Source: Dactylosporangium fulvum (GTDB lineage Bacteria; Actinomycetota; Actinomycetes; Mycobacteriales; Micromonosporaceae). Taken from it: a stretch of DNA of 64,000 bases. The notes beneath the pieces are model-generated. The model did not search any database. It saw only the letters and a list, made by a program, of their open reading frames with translations, and was not told where the DNA came from. The position numbers and the translations under genes were made by a program. Shown one piece after another: positions 1 to 8,010 of this stretch; within the stretch, counting starts at the first letter, position 1; each line of letters opens with the position of its first letter. The stretch is taken from assembly GCF_025137375.1 (NCBI RefSeq), contig NZ_CP073720.1, forward strand, positions 7,526,501 to 7,590,500, given 5' to 3'.

Positions 1-344
1 GCGCGCAGCCGGTGTGGCCGCATCGCCTCGACCACGGCGTCGCGGTAGGCGGTGTGCTCGGGCTGGTCGAAGTCGATCGGAATGACCGACGGGGCGTTGC
101 CCTGGGGCAGACGATGGCTCGGCGTCGACGAAAACGCGTCGTGGTCCCGCAGCACCTGTCTGGCCGCGTCGTGTGACGTGACAAGCCAGAATCCGTCATA
201 GTGTGACGAGTGCGTGACCGCGCCCAACGCTCGCAACGACTCGTAGTCCGCCCATACTTGTGGTTCGGAGCGGTTATGGGCGTGGTGGTCAAAATCGAGG
301 GACTGTGTATGCGGTGCGGGCGCTACCGCTCGCTGATCGGGCAT
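1..344 (-). CDS. Cytochrome P450, N-terminal part (cut by window edge)
   Basis: Only the first ~114 residues lie in the window; the gene runs off the left edge. The start is an ATG at 344 preceded by AGGCAGG. The visible part has the usual soluble bacterial P450 beginning: a 'DFDHH' opening, a 'WADYESLRALGAV' helix A/beta-1 region, 'GFWLVTSHDAARQVLRDHDAFSS', and the 'DQPEHTAYRDAVVEAMRP' segment in which family members bind near helix C. The heme cysteine and I-helix are outside the window. It is the last visible gene of the long minus-strand operon and probably uses the ferredoxin at 2858-3064. The family call is inferred from the N-terminal pattern alone; the substrate is unknown. Confidence 0.8.
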   Translation of the reverse strand, partial: MPDQRAVAPAPHTQSLDFDHHAHNRSEPQVWADYESLRALGAVTHSSHYDGFWLVTSHDAARQVLRDHDAFSSTPSHRLPQGNAPSVIPIDFDQPEHTAYRDAVVEAMRPHRLR

Positions 345-377
345 TCGGGCCTGCCTCTCATCTCGTATCGAAAAGTT

Positions 378-1151
378 TCAGGGCCGTGATCCGGCCACGA
401 TGCCCCCATCGACCAGCAGCGCTGTCCCGGTGCAGTAGGAAGACGCGTCACTGAGGAAGAAGAGGATCGCCTCCGCGACCTCGTCCGGTTCGCCGATTCG
501 ACCCAGTGGATGGGCTGCGAACGCCTGCGAGTCGTCGTAGGTCGGGCGGCTGCGTTGCCACTGCGCCACGGTGGCAGCCTGGAGGTTCGTTCGGATCGCA
601 CCGGGACTGACGCAGTTGACCCGGATGTTGTGCTGGCCGAGCTCTGCTGCCGCGTCTCGAGTCATCGCGATGATGGCAGCCTTGGTGGCCGCATACGCGA
701 AATGGTAGGGCAGTGCGCGGTAGGCCGCGCCGGACGCGACGTTGACGATCGAGCCGCCGCGGCCGATCATGTGCGGGAACACCGAGTGGATTCCGAGGAA
801 CGTCCCAGCCTGGTTGACCGACACGACAGTCTTGTACTGCTCCGGGCTCAATTCCTCCAGACTGGACTGCGGTGCGATACCGAACGAGTTGCTCAGACCG
901 TCGATCCGGGCAAACCGTGCCATCGTCCGGTCCACGAGCATCTCCCAGTCCGCCGGGATCGACACGTCGATGCGGACGAACAGGCTGCGGTCCTCGCCGA
1001 GCTCTGCGACGAGCTTGCGTCCGGCGTCCTCGTCGCGGTCGGCGACGACAACATGCGCACCTGCCGCGTCCAGCTTGCGGACCTGGCTTGCACCGATCCC
1101 ACCCGCGCCGCCGGCAACAATGACAACCTTGTCGCGAAGATCTTCGTACAC
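378..1151 (-). CDS. SDR-family NAD(P)-dependent oxidoreductase (paralogue A)
   Basis: Classical short-chain dehydrogenase of about 257 residues. It has the N-terminal Rossmann motif AGGAGGIG, the active-site serine region 'NVASGAAY', the catalytic YAATK (Y-x3-K) and a C-terminal 'VDGG' end. The usual NNAG motif is replaced by NSFG. A GTG start at 1151 is preferred because AAGGAG lies 5 nt upstream and the resulting start MYEDL matches MFEDL of the close paralogue at 7233-8006; a GTG two codons earlier overlaps the ribosome site. It follows the alpha/beta hydrolase by 21 nt. Probable role: oxidising an alcohol or dihydrodiol intermediate of the pathway. Substrate unknown. Confidence 0.85.
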   Translation of the reverse strand: MYEDLRDKVVIVAGGAGGIGASQVRKLDAAGAHVVVADRDEDAGRKLVAELGEDRSLFVRIDVSIPADWEMLVDRTMARFARIDGLSNSFGIAPQSSLEELSPEQYKTVVSVNQAGTFLGIHSVFPHMIGRGGSIVNVASGAAYRALPYHFAYAATKAAIIAMTRDAAAELGQHNIRVNCVSPGAIRTNLQAATVAQWQRSRPTYDDSQAFAAHPLGRIGEPDEVAEAILFFLSDASSYCTGTALLVDGGIVAGSRP

Positions 1152-1172
1152 ACGCACTCCTTCATGAGGGTG

Positions 1173-2012
1173 TCAGGCGTATTCCTTTGCCAGGAACGCC
1201 AGGACGTCTTCGTTCCACTGTTGGGCATGCTCAATGTGCGGCATGTGGGCGCAGTTGGAGTAGACCAGCGCCTGACCGTGCGGGAGCCGATCGGCGATCT
1301 GCGCCGCGTATCCGCGTTCGCGCAGCGGGTCATCGGCACCCGCGACAAGCAGCGTGGGCACCGTGATCTGCTCGTATGGCACTCGGTCAGGCTGCCCGAA
1401 CGACGACCGCGCGGGTTCACCCGGTCGGCGCAGGCGCGGCGCCGAACAGGCCTCCCACGCACCAGGCTCAAGACTGGCGGCATGCCGGCGCAGGACGTAT
1501 TCGTCATCGGACGCCCACCGCGGGTCGTGGAAGATGACTGACACGATCTGGCGCATCGACTCGACAGTGCAGTCGTAGTCCAGAAGCGCCCGCCGGCTGG
1601 CGTTGTCAGGCGCGAAACCCCCCGCAGAGCTCAGGACCAGCGCTGCCACGGGGAACACGACGGGATGCTCGGCAGCTACGGCGGACAGGACACCGCCACC
1701 CATAGAGCTTCCGATGAAGGCCGCCGACGTGACATCCATGACTTCGAGAAACCGGCGCATGTGCCGTATTCGCCGCGCTCGGCCGCTGACAAAGTCGAAG
1801 ACCTTGTCTGTACTGCCGAAGCCGAGCCAGTCGGGCGCGAGGACACGATAGCGTGTGGCGAGTGCCGCGATGTTGTGCTCCCAGCACAGCAGCGCTGACG
1901 CGCCATACTCGCCGCTGTGCAGCAGAACGACGGTCGGGCCTTCGCCGACGTCGATGTAGGCGGTCCGCACATCGTCGACGACGACGCTGCGATAGCGGTA
2001 CAGCGGAGTCAT
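1173..2012 (-). CDS. Alpha/beta-fold hydrolase
   Basis: About 279-residue alpha/beta hydrolase. It shows an oxyanion-loop 'LLHSGEYG', the nucleophile elbow GSSMGG, an acid residue in 'VAGADDPL' and a late histidine in 'NCAHMPHIEH', the order expected for the Ser-Asp-His triad. The pattern resembles C-C bond (meta-cleavage product) hydrolases and related esterases. The ATG at 2012 overlaps the TGA of the upstream SDR (ATGA), so the two are translationally coupled. It likely hydrolyses a ring-opened product or an ester/lactone in the pathway encoded by the operon. The exact bond cleaved cannot be told from sequence. Confidence 0.85.
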   Translation of the reverse strand: MTPLYRYRSVVVDDVRTAYIDVGEGPTVVLLHSGEYGASALLCWEHNIAALATRYRVLAPDWLGFGSTDKVFDFVSGRARRIRHMRRFLEVMDVTSAAFIGSSMGGGVLSAVAAEHPVVFPVAALVLSSAGGFAPDNASRRALLDYDCTVESMRQIVSVIFHDPRWASDDEYVLRRHAASLEPGAWEACSAPRLRRPGEPARSSFGQPDRVPYEQITVPTLLVAGADDPLRERGYAAQIADRLPHGQALVYSNCAHMPHIEHAQQWNEDVLAFLAKEYA

Positions 2013-2812
2013 GCCAGCTCCCGTGCCAGGTAGTCTTCCCACCACGTGCGTCCGTGCATCGCGGTCTGGTCGAGGCCGCCGCCGACCTGAACGTTCTGCG
2101 CTGTTACGTAGCTCGAAGCCGGCAGCAGCAGAAACGCGATCATGTTTGCTACCTCGACGGGCCGTCCCCGGCGAGCGATCGGGATGCGCTTGACGCGCTC
2201 CGCGCGCATGGCCTCGTCACCTGGATGGGTGGCGAGGGGGGTCTCGATCTGGCCGGGCGAGACCACGTTGACCCGGATGCCGAACGGGGCCCACTCCACG
2301 GCGAGCTGGCGAGACATCGCCTCGAGGCCGCCTTTGCTGGCACCGTACAGGCCGCCGCCCGCGTATGCCTGGGTGCCGGCCAGCGACGATACGTTGACGA
2401 CAGCCGCATCGTCGCCCTTGCGCAGCAACGGGAACGTCGATCGACAGACGTGCAGCGGACCGAGCAGGTTGACGCGCAATACGCCGAGCATCGCCTCGAG
2501 GTCTCCGTCCGCCAATGCGGCGTTGCTGACTGTGCCGGCGACGTTCGCTACGAAATCCACGCCGCCCAGCCACAAGGCGGCCTCGTTGACGGCGCGCTCA
2601 ACCGCATCGGCGTCGGCGACGTCGACCTGGTACCTGCGGACGTTGTTCGAGGGCACCGGTGTGTTCGCCGCCGCGAGATCGAACGCGGCAACCCGCCCAC
2701 CGTGGGCACTGATGACGTCGACGACCGCTGCGCCGATCCCCGCGCCGGCACCACCGGTGACAATGCCCCGCCGACCGGCGAAGGCCGTGCTGCTCAGCCA
2801 CGGTTTGGTCAT
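2009..2812 (-). CDS. SDR-family oxidoreductase
   Basis: Classical SDR, about 267 residues, with TGGAGAGIG at the cofactor site, the 'NVAG' variant of NNAG, active-site serine in 'NVSSLAG', and catalytic YGASK. A perfect Shine-Dalgarno (AGGAGG) lies 6 nt before the ATG at 2812. Its stop overlaps the start of the downstream hydrolase. The ferredoxin stop is 45 nt upstream. It probably acts as a dehydrogenase or ketoreductase on a pathway intermediate. It is not a close copy of the other two operon SDRs. Confidence 0.85.
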   Translation of the reverse strand: MTKPWLSSTAFAGRRGIVTGGAGAGIGAAVVDVISAHGGRVAAFDLAAANTPVPSNNVRRYQVDVADADAVERAVNEAALWLGGVDFVANVAGTVSNAALADGDLEAMLGVLRVNLLGPLHVCRSTFPLLRKGDDAAVVNVSSLAGTQAYAGGGLYGASKGGLEAMSRQLAVEWAPFGIRVNVVSPGQIETPLATHPGDEAMRAERVKRIPIARRGRPVEVANMIAFLLLPASSYVTAQNVQVGGGLDQTAMHGRTWWEDYLARELA

Positions 2813-2857
2813 GGTATTCCTCCTGATCTCGCTAGACGACATCGGCGCGTTGCTCGC

Positions 2858-3064
2858 TCACTGCTTGCGAGACACCACGATGGCCCGCGCCGGGCAGTCC
2901 AGCTCGGCTTCGCGTATCGCGTCCTCGTGCTCGTCCACGGGCGCGCCCTCAACGACGCCGGCTACATTGTCATCCGGGTCGAGCTCGAAGATGGCCGACG
3001 CCAACACCACACAGTTGCCGTAGCCGGCGCAAACGTCGCGCTCGACTGTCACCACCAGACCCAT
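2858..3064 (-). CDS. Ferredoxin, 3Fe-4S type
   Basis: Small 68-residue ferredoxin with the C-x5-C ... CP arrangement (CAGYGNC then LDCPARAI) typical of the [3Fe-4S] ferredoxins that feed electrons to actinobacterial cytochromes P450. ATG at 3064 with an upstream GAGAGG. It sits four bases after the AAA ATPase stop and inside an operon holding two P450 genes, with a third P450 in the island, so it is the obvious electron donor for them. No ferredoxin reductase gene is seen in the island, so the reductase must be encoded elsewhere or to the left of the window. Confidence 0.9.
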   Translation of the reverse strand: MGLVVTVERDVCAGYGNCVVLASAIFELDPDDNVAGVVEGAPVDEHEDAIREAELDCPARAIVVSRKQ

Positions 3065-3068
3065 TCGT

Positions 3069-5123
3069 TCACCTCTCATATGCTGTGATGATTTCGCTGA
3101 CGGCCCGTGCGACCTCCGCCGCGGAGGCGCCCGACAGCCGAGTGGCCAACTCTTGGGCCGCCTCGCCGGCGACGCGCGGATCGCCTCCAGCCAGCTGCTC
3201 GATGATGCGCAGACGTCGTTCGTGGCTCGGCTCGGAAATCTCGATCCGGCGCCCGATGCGACCGGGTCTGATGACCGCGGGATCCACCAGGTCCACGCGG
3301 TTGGTCGTGGCGACGACAAGTACGCGGCTGCCGCGGCACCGGTCGAGCGCTGCGAGCAGCGCCGCGAGCACGCGCATAGGAGCGTGTTCCTGAGCTCCCT
3401 GCGCCCGCGCATACCCGATTGAGTCAAGTTGTTCGATCAGGAGGATTGCCGGTGCGACTCGTCTGGCCCGCTCGAAGACGAGCCGAAGTGCGGCCTCCGA
3501 CTCGCCGAGCCACTGGTTGAAGACGCTCGCTCCCTCGATGGTCAGCAGAGGAACGTCCAGATGCTCAGCGAGCGCGCCGACCAGCGTGGATTTGCCCTCG
3601 CCCGCGGGCCCGAACAACAGCACGCCCTCGGCGGCACCCGCTGGCGAGAACGCTTCGACGGCAGCCCGCTCCAGGAGTGCCTTCTCCTCGTCGAGCCCGA
3701 CGATGTCCTGCCAGCTCAACGTCGTTGCCGCCGCGTGCGACATGCCGCGAAGGGCTGAGGGCCCGACTCGCTCCAGACCTTCCGCGACGTCGGCCGCGTC
3801 CACCGAGATGTCGACATCGAGCCCCTCGCTCCAGTCGGCATGAACCGACTGCGTGCTTACCCGACGGGCCGCTGCGAGTCCGATTTCACGCACGAGATGC
3901 ATAAGGTCGGCTCCGGTGAGGCCGGCGGTTGCGCTTGCCGCACCCTCCAACGCTCGCTCGGCGGCTTCGGTGAGTGGCATCTCGCGGGTATGCACCGCGA
4001 GAATCTCGCGTCGCCCTTGTTCATCCGGCACGTCGAGGCGGATCTCCACGTCCAGGCGGCCGGGTCGACGGAACGCCTCGTCGATGGAGTCCGGACGGTT
4101 ACTCGTGCCGAGTACAACAACGCCGTCGACTTGGTCCAGGCCATCCATCAGCGACAGCAGCTGGGTCGCCACCCGCACGTCGCCCTGGGAGGCCATGGCG
4201 TCGCGGCGCACGGCCACGGCGTCGAGCTCATCGATGACGATCATGGCTGGTGCGTGATGGGATGCGTTGCTGAACAGCGTTCGGAGGTTGGCCTCCGTCT
4301 CTCCGGAGAAGCCACCGACCAGGTCGACCGCGGCCACTTGGAACACCTCGGCATTCAGCTCGGCGGCGACCGCGCGGCACAGCAAGGTCTTTCCGACGCC
4401 GGGCGGACCGCACAGCAGCACGCCTTTGGTGGGCCGGATGCCGATCGCGCGGTACAGACCGGGTGCGACCAGTGGCAGCTCGAGCAGTTCGCGAACCCGT
4501 GCGATCTCTTGGTGCAGGCCCCCGACGTCGGCCAGGCTCTGCTTGCGGCGGCCGACGTCAGGGTCCGGTTCGCCGAAGGTTACCTCCGTAGCATCGGTGA
4601 TCCGGCCCACACGAATGTCGGAGTCGGACACCCGTAGGACCACACCGCCGCCGCCACCGTACGTTTCAACGAAGAGGCTCGACCCCACGCTGATCGGTGC
4701 GCGAGCCGCCCGGAGCCGGTCGACGACCCGTTGACCGAGGCGATGGAACAGGTGAAAGGCCGGCACCAGCTGCACCTTGGCGGCGGTCACCGCACCGACC
4801 GGGCCGACCGTGACCACGTCGCCCGGCCGCACGCCGAGCCCACTCCAGAGCAGACTGCCGAGCCGGACCACATTGCCCTCGCCGAGGGCTCCGGAGACGT
4901 CACGAACAACCGCAACGACCGGCGCCGCGGTTCGGCCGCGGATCCATACCGCGTCGCCTTCTCCCAACGTCGCGTCGCGGGCGAGATCGGAGGAGATCCC
5001 GACCTCGGTCGGTGCGAGGCGCCGACCGACCAGCGGCCGGGCGACAGAGGCGTGGGAGTGCTTGCCGCCCGGGTCGCCATCGACCGCGTGATCGTGGTTG
5101 TGGTGGTGGTCTTGCTCGGTCAC
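3069..5123 (-). CDS. Cdc48-like double AAA+ ATPase with degenerate second ATPase site
   Basis: 684 residues. A His-rich tail (residues 5-24, many His) precedes a double-psi-barrel-like N domain (to ~190) and two AAA modules. D1 has Walker A GPPGVGKT (239-246), Walker B with Asp298-Glu299 and an arginine-finger segment 'RRPGRLD'. D2 has Walker A GPAGEGKS (505-512), but the Walker B Asp-Glu is Glu564-Gln565, read directly from codons GAA CAA. D2 should therefore bind nucleotide but hydrolyse poorly. GTG start overlaps the stop of the upstream cupin (GTGA). By family it would be an unfoldase or remodelling factor; here it may service operon enzymes. This role is inference. Confidence 0.85.
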   Translation of the reverse strand: MTEQDHHHNHDHAVDGDPGGKHSHASVARPLVGRRLAPTEVGISSDLARDATLGEGDAVWIRGRTAAPVVAVVRDVSGALGEGNVVRLGSLLWSGLGVRPGDVVTVGPVGAVTAAKVQLVPAFHLFHRLGQRVVDRLRAARAPISVGSSLFVETYGGGGGVVLRVSDSDIRVGRITDATEVTFGEPDPDVGRRKQSLADVGGLHQEIARVRELLELPLVAPGLYRAIGIRPTKGVLLCGPPGVGKTLLCRAVAAELNAEVFQVAAVDLVGGFSGETEANLRTLFSNASHHAPAMIVIDELDAVAVRRDAMASQGDVRVATQLLSLMDGLDQVDGVVVLGTSNRPDSIDEAFRRPGRLDVEIRLDVPDEQGRREILAVHTREMPLTEAAERALEGAASATAGLTGADLMHLVREIGLAAARRVSTQSVHADWSEGLDVDISVDAADVAEGLERVGPSALRGMSHAAATTLSWQDIVGLDEEKALLERAAVEAFSPAGAAEGVLLFGPAGEGKSTLVGALAEHLDVPLLTIEGASVFNQWLGESEAALRLVFERARRVAPAILLIEQLDSIGYARAQGAQEHAPMRVLAALLAALDRCRGSRVLVVATTNRVDLVDPAVIRPGRIGRRIEISEPSHERRLRIIEQLAGGDPRVAGEAAQELATRLSGASAAEVARAVSEIITAYER

Positions 5124-5626
5124 GCCGGCGCCCCACCCGCGTTTGCCGCCGCATACTCGGGCGCCGGCTCGATCACGCGGACCTCTGCTCCGAGGAACGG
5201 CCCTAACGACGAGTCCAGGTTGACCATGGCCACCATGAGGCGGACCGTGGTGGTGCCCGTGTTCACGTGTTGGAACGTCACACCTGCAGCACGCGCCGGG
5301 ATGCCGATCACGTCGGTGGCCTCCCAGGCGTGCTGCCGACCGTCGAGGTCGGTATAGCCCTGACCGCTAAGGACATAGTGGACGATCCCACCCTGGTGTG
5401 CGATGCGCCCTGACCACGATCCGGCGGGAATCTCCAGCTCGAATTGGTAGAGCGCGTGCGAAACCGGGCCATCCAGTTCGGGGTGCGTGTACCAGCGCAC
5501 CCGCCCCAACGGCGTGAGCTCGACCGGGCAGGTCTCGCGCTCGATGACCGCCGTGGCCCTGCGGACCCGCTCGACCTCGCTGGCCCCGCGTTCGATGTAG
5601 TCGTCCCACAACGACGTCTTGGCCAT
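5120..5626 (-). CDS. Single-domain cupin protein A
   Basis: 168-residue protein with one cupin barrel. The second half shows 'AHQGGIVHYVLSGQGY' (cupin motif 1 region) and 'IGIPARAAGVTFQHVNTG' (motif 2). It has a strong ribosome site (GGAAGGAGG) lying inside the end of cupin B, one base separating the two genes, and its own stop overlaps the AAA ATPase start. With cupin B it resembles the two halves of a bicupin such as gentisate 1,2-dioxygenase split over two genes. A metal-dependent ring-cleaving or isomerising role is possible but not proven by visible residues. Confidence 0.75.
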   Translation of the reverse strand: MAKTSLWDDYIERGASEVERVRRATAVIERETCPVELTPLGRVRWYTHPELDGPVSHALYQFELEIPAGSWSGRIAHQGGIVHYVLSGQGYTDLDGRQHAWEATDVIGIPARAAGVTFQHVNTGTTTVRLMVAMVNLDSSLGPFLGAEVRVIEPAPEYAAANAGGAPA

Positions 5627-5627
5627 G

Positions 5628-6143
5628 TCAGGCCTCCTTCCAGTCGGGGTGCACCTCGCGCTGCTCGAGCTGGCTTCCCGTGACGTACATGAACGGCTCG
5701 TAGATGATCGCCAGCCACAGGCTCGACTCGTCCGGGTCCTCGTTGAAATGCTGGTGTTCGCATCCCCCGGGCATGACGGGAAGGATGACGAGATCGCCCT
5801 CCTTCCAGTTGAACCGCTCTCCATTGACAACCGTGTAGCCCCGGCCACGCAGGATGTACAGGCCGAGACCGCCCTGATGGATGTGTTTGCCGGTGTGGGT
5901 GTGGATGTCGTTGACGAACACGAGCCAGTCCTTGATGGCCGTCTGGTCGCGCCCGACCGCGTACAGGTAGAACTTGACGCGCCCCTGGCGTCCGAGCTGC
6001 CATGGCAGCTCGGACCCCTTCATGACGATTTGGCCGTTCTCGGCGTCATCCTGTCGCTTCTCCAGCCGCGCGAGAAACTCGTGATACAGGTTGATGCCTG
6101 ACGGGTCGCGCTCCTGGACGCGCTCGGCCACTCTCTCCGCCAT
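5628..6143 (-). CDS. Single-domain cupin protein B
   Basis: 171-residue cupin. Motif 1 region 'THTGKHIHQGGLGLYILRGRGY' carries the G(X)5HXH-like histidines, followed by 'GERFNWKEGDLVILP' and a second histidine cluster 'GGCEHQHFNED', so a metal site looks intact. ATG at 6143 with GAAGGGAAGG upstream. It directly precedes cupin A and the pair likely forms a heteromer. Context (a 3-hydroxybenzoate-6-hydroxylase-like flavoprotein and a FAH-type hydrolase in the same operon) fits a gentisate-like ring cleavage step, but cupins have many functions and this is inference. Confidence 0.78.
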   Translation of the reverse strand: MAERVAERVQERDPSGINLYHEFLARLEKRQDDAENGQIVMKGSELPWQLGRQGRVKFYLYAVGRDQTAIKDWLVFVNDIHTHTGKHIHQGGLGLYILRGRGYTVVNGERFNWKEGDLVILPVMPGGCEHQHFNEDPDESSLWLAIIYEPFMYVTGSQLEQREVHPDWKEA

Positions 6144-6211
6144 GCGGACCTTCCCTTCGCTGCTCGTACGCCGTAGCGTCCGGTTGATGTGTCTTGACGA
6201 CGCGACGTGGG

Positions 6212-7207
6212 TCAGCGTGCGTCGTCGCCGCGCCGGTATTCCCGCGTCAGGTCGTCGAGGCGCTTGAGGAGCTCCGGGTCCAGGACAACGTCGATCGCCG
6301 CCAGCACATCGGTCAGCTGCTCGATGCGGCTGACGCCGACGATCGGTGCGCAGACGACCGGATTGTGCATGACCCACGCGATGGCCATCGTCGAGAGCGA
6401 CAAACCCGCGTCGGCGGCAACGGGGCGCAGTGCGTCGATCGTGGCGAACTCCCGTTCGTGCCAGTAGCGGTCGCGGTATCCCGCGCCGACCTTGCCCAAC
6501 GTGAACCGGCTGCCCTCGGTGGCCTGTTCACGGCTGTGTTTGCCGCTCAACAGGCCGCCGGCGAGGGGGTTGTACGGAATGACCGCGACCTCCTCCTGCG
6601 CGCACAACGGAAACAGCTCGCGCTCCACCTGACGGAACAGCAGGTTGTAGCGGGGCTGCACCGTGTCGAGCCGAACCAAGTCCCGCACCTCACTTCGGCC
6701 GATCGCCCGCGCCACCTGGTAGGCGTAGAAGTTCGAACACCCGACGTAGAGCACCTTGCCGGCACGGACCAGCGCGTCGAGCGCCTCCAAGGTTTCGTCG
6801 ATCGGCGTGTCCGGGTCAGGGCGATGCAGCTGGAGCACGTCAACGTAGTCGGTCTGCAGGCGTCGCAGCGAGCCTTCGACGGCGGTGCGGATGCTGCGCC
6901 GTGAGGAACCCTGCTGCCATGGCAACGGGCCGATGTCTGACGAGCACTTGGTGGCCAGCACGACCTCGTCACGCCGGCCTGGTAGCCACGTGCCGATGAT
7001 TTCCTCTGTGCGGCCCCGGCCCGACAGCCCCATGTCTCGCCCGAGCGGGTAGACGTTGGCTGTGTCTATGAAGTTGATGCCGCCCTCGACCGCCTTGTCG
7101 AGAATGTGATGTGACTGCTTCTCGTCGCATTGCAGGCCGAACGTGAGCGTACCGAGACACAATTGCGAGACCTTCAGACCGGTGCGGCCGAGAGGGACGA
7201 GTCTCAT
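6212..7207 (-). CDS. Aldo/keto reductase
   Basis: 331 residues, full length for the AKR family. The catalytic tetrad can be placed: Asp and Tyr in 'FIDTANVYP', Lys in 'VLATKCS', His in 'LQLHRPD'. The NADPH-binding C-terminal region 'ATEGSRF...IVGVSRIEQL' is present. It belongs to the tas/YghZ-like group of actinobacterial AKRs. ATG at 7207 with a GGGGGAG upstream. 25 nt separate it from the SDR before it. Likely reduces an aldehyde or ketone intermediate. Confidence 0.88.
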   Translation of the reverse strand: MRLVPLGRTGLKVSQLCLGTLTFGLQCDEKQSHHILDKAVEGGINFIDTANVYPLGRDMGLSGRGRTEEIIGTWLPGRRDEVVLATKCSSDIGPLPWQQGSSRRSIRTAVEGSLRRLQTDYVDVLQLHRPDPDTPIDETLEALDALVRAGKVLYVGCSNFYAYQVARAIGRSEVRDLVRLDTVQPRYNLLFRQVERELFPLCAQEEVAVIPYNPLAGGLLSGKHSREQATEGSRFTLGKVGAGYRDRYWHEREFATIDALRPVAADAGLSLSTMAIAWVMHNPVVCAPIVGVSRIEQLTDVLAAIDVVLDPELLKRLDDLTREYRRGDDAR

Positions 7208-7232
7208 GTCTGTACTCCCCCGCTCTGCTACG

Positions 7233-8006
7233 TCAGGGTCGGATACCGGCGAGCAGGCCGCCGTCGACGAGGTACGAGTTGCCGGTGCAGTAGGACGCGG
7301 CGTCGGAGAGAAGGAACACGGCCATGTTGGCCACTTCCTCCGGCTCGCCGATACGGCCGAGCGGGTGCCGATCGAACGCATGCTCGCGGTCATAGGACGG
7401 TCTCGTCCTCGCCCAGGCGGTTGTCGTCGCGGTGTTGAGCTCGCTGCGCGTTCCGCCCGGACAGATCGCGTTGACGCGAATGCCGTAGGCCCCCAACTCG
7501 ACACCGGCGTCTCGGGACATCGCGACTACTGCGGCTTTGCTCGCCGAGTAGGCGAACAGGTAGGGCTGTGCGCGGTAGGCGGCGCCGGATGAGACGTTGA
7601 CGATTGACCCGCTGCGCTGCTGCTTCATCGGTGTCAGCACCGCTTTGATGCCGAGAAAGACCGCTGTCTGGTTGACCGCGATCAACCGCATGTACTCCTC
7701 GTAGCTCAGGTCGGCGAAGGTCGACTGCGGTGCGATGCCGAATGAGTTGCTCAGCATGTCGACCCGGCCGAACCGTGACACGGCGGTCGAGACGACGTCG
7801 GTCCAGTCCTGCTCGCTCGACGCGTCGGCGTGCACGAACACGCAACCGGATCCCAGCTCTGCCACCAGGGACTGGCCGGCGGCGTCGTTGAGGTCGGCGA
7901 CGACCACTTTCGCACCGAGCCGGACCAGCAGGCGGACTTGGCTCGCCCCGATGGCGCCTGCCCCTCCGGCCACTATCCCGACTTTGCCGCTCAGGTCCTC
8001 GAACAT
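7233..8006 (-). CDS. SDR-family oxidoreductase (paralogue B)
   Basis: 257-residue SDR closely similar along its whole length to the SDR at 378-1151: both start M-(Y/F)-EDL, share 'IVAGGAG.IGASQVR', the unusual 'LSNSFGIAPQS' in place of NNAG, 'SGAAYRA', Y-x3-K (YSASK) and the end 'LVDGG..AG.RP'. The ATG at 8006 was chosen because it matches the paralogue and lies 4 nt after the CE4 gene stop. The pair probably acts on related alcohols, two successive steps or two stereoisomers. Substrate unknown. Confidence 0.87.
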   Translation of the reverse strand: MFEDLSGKVGIVAGGAGAIGASQVRLLVRLGAKVVVADLNDAAGQSLVAELGSGCVFVHADASSEQDWTDVVSTAVSRFGRVDMLSNSFGIAPQSTFADLSYEEYMRLIAVNQTAVFLGIKAVLTPMKQQRSGSIVNVSSGAAYRAQPYLFAYSASKAAVVAMSRDAGVELGAYGIRVNAICPGGTRSELNTATTTAWARTRPSYDREHAFDRHPLGRIGEPEEVANMAVFLLSDAASYCTGNSYLVDGGLLAGIRP

Positions 8007-8010
8007 CGGC

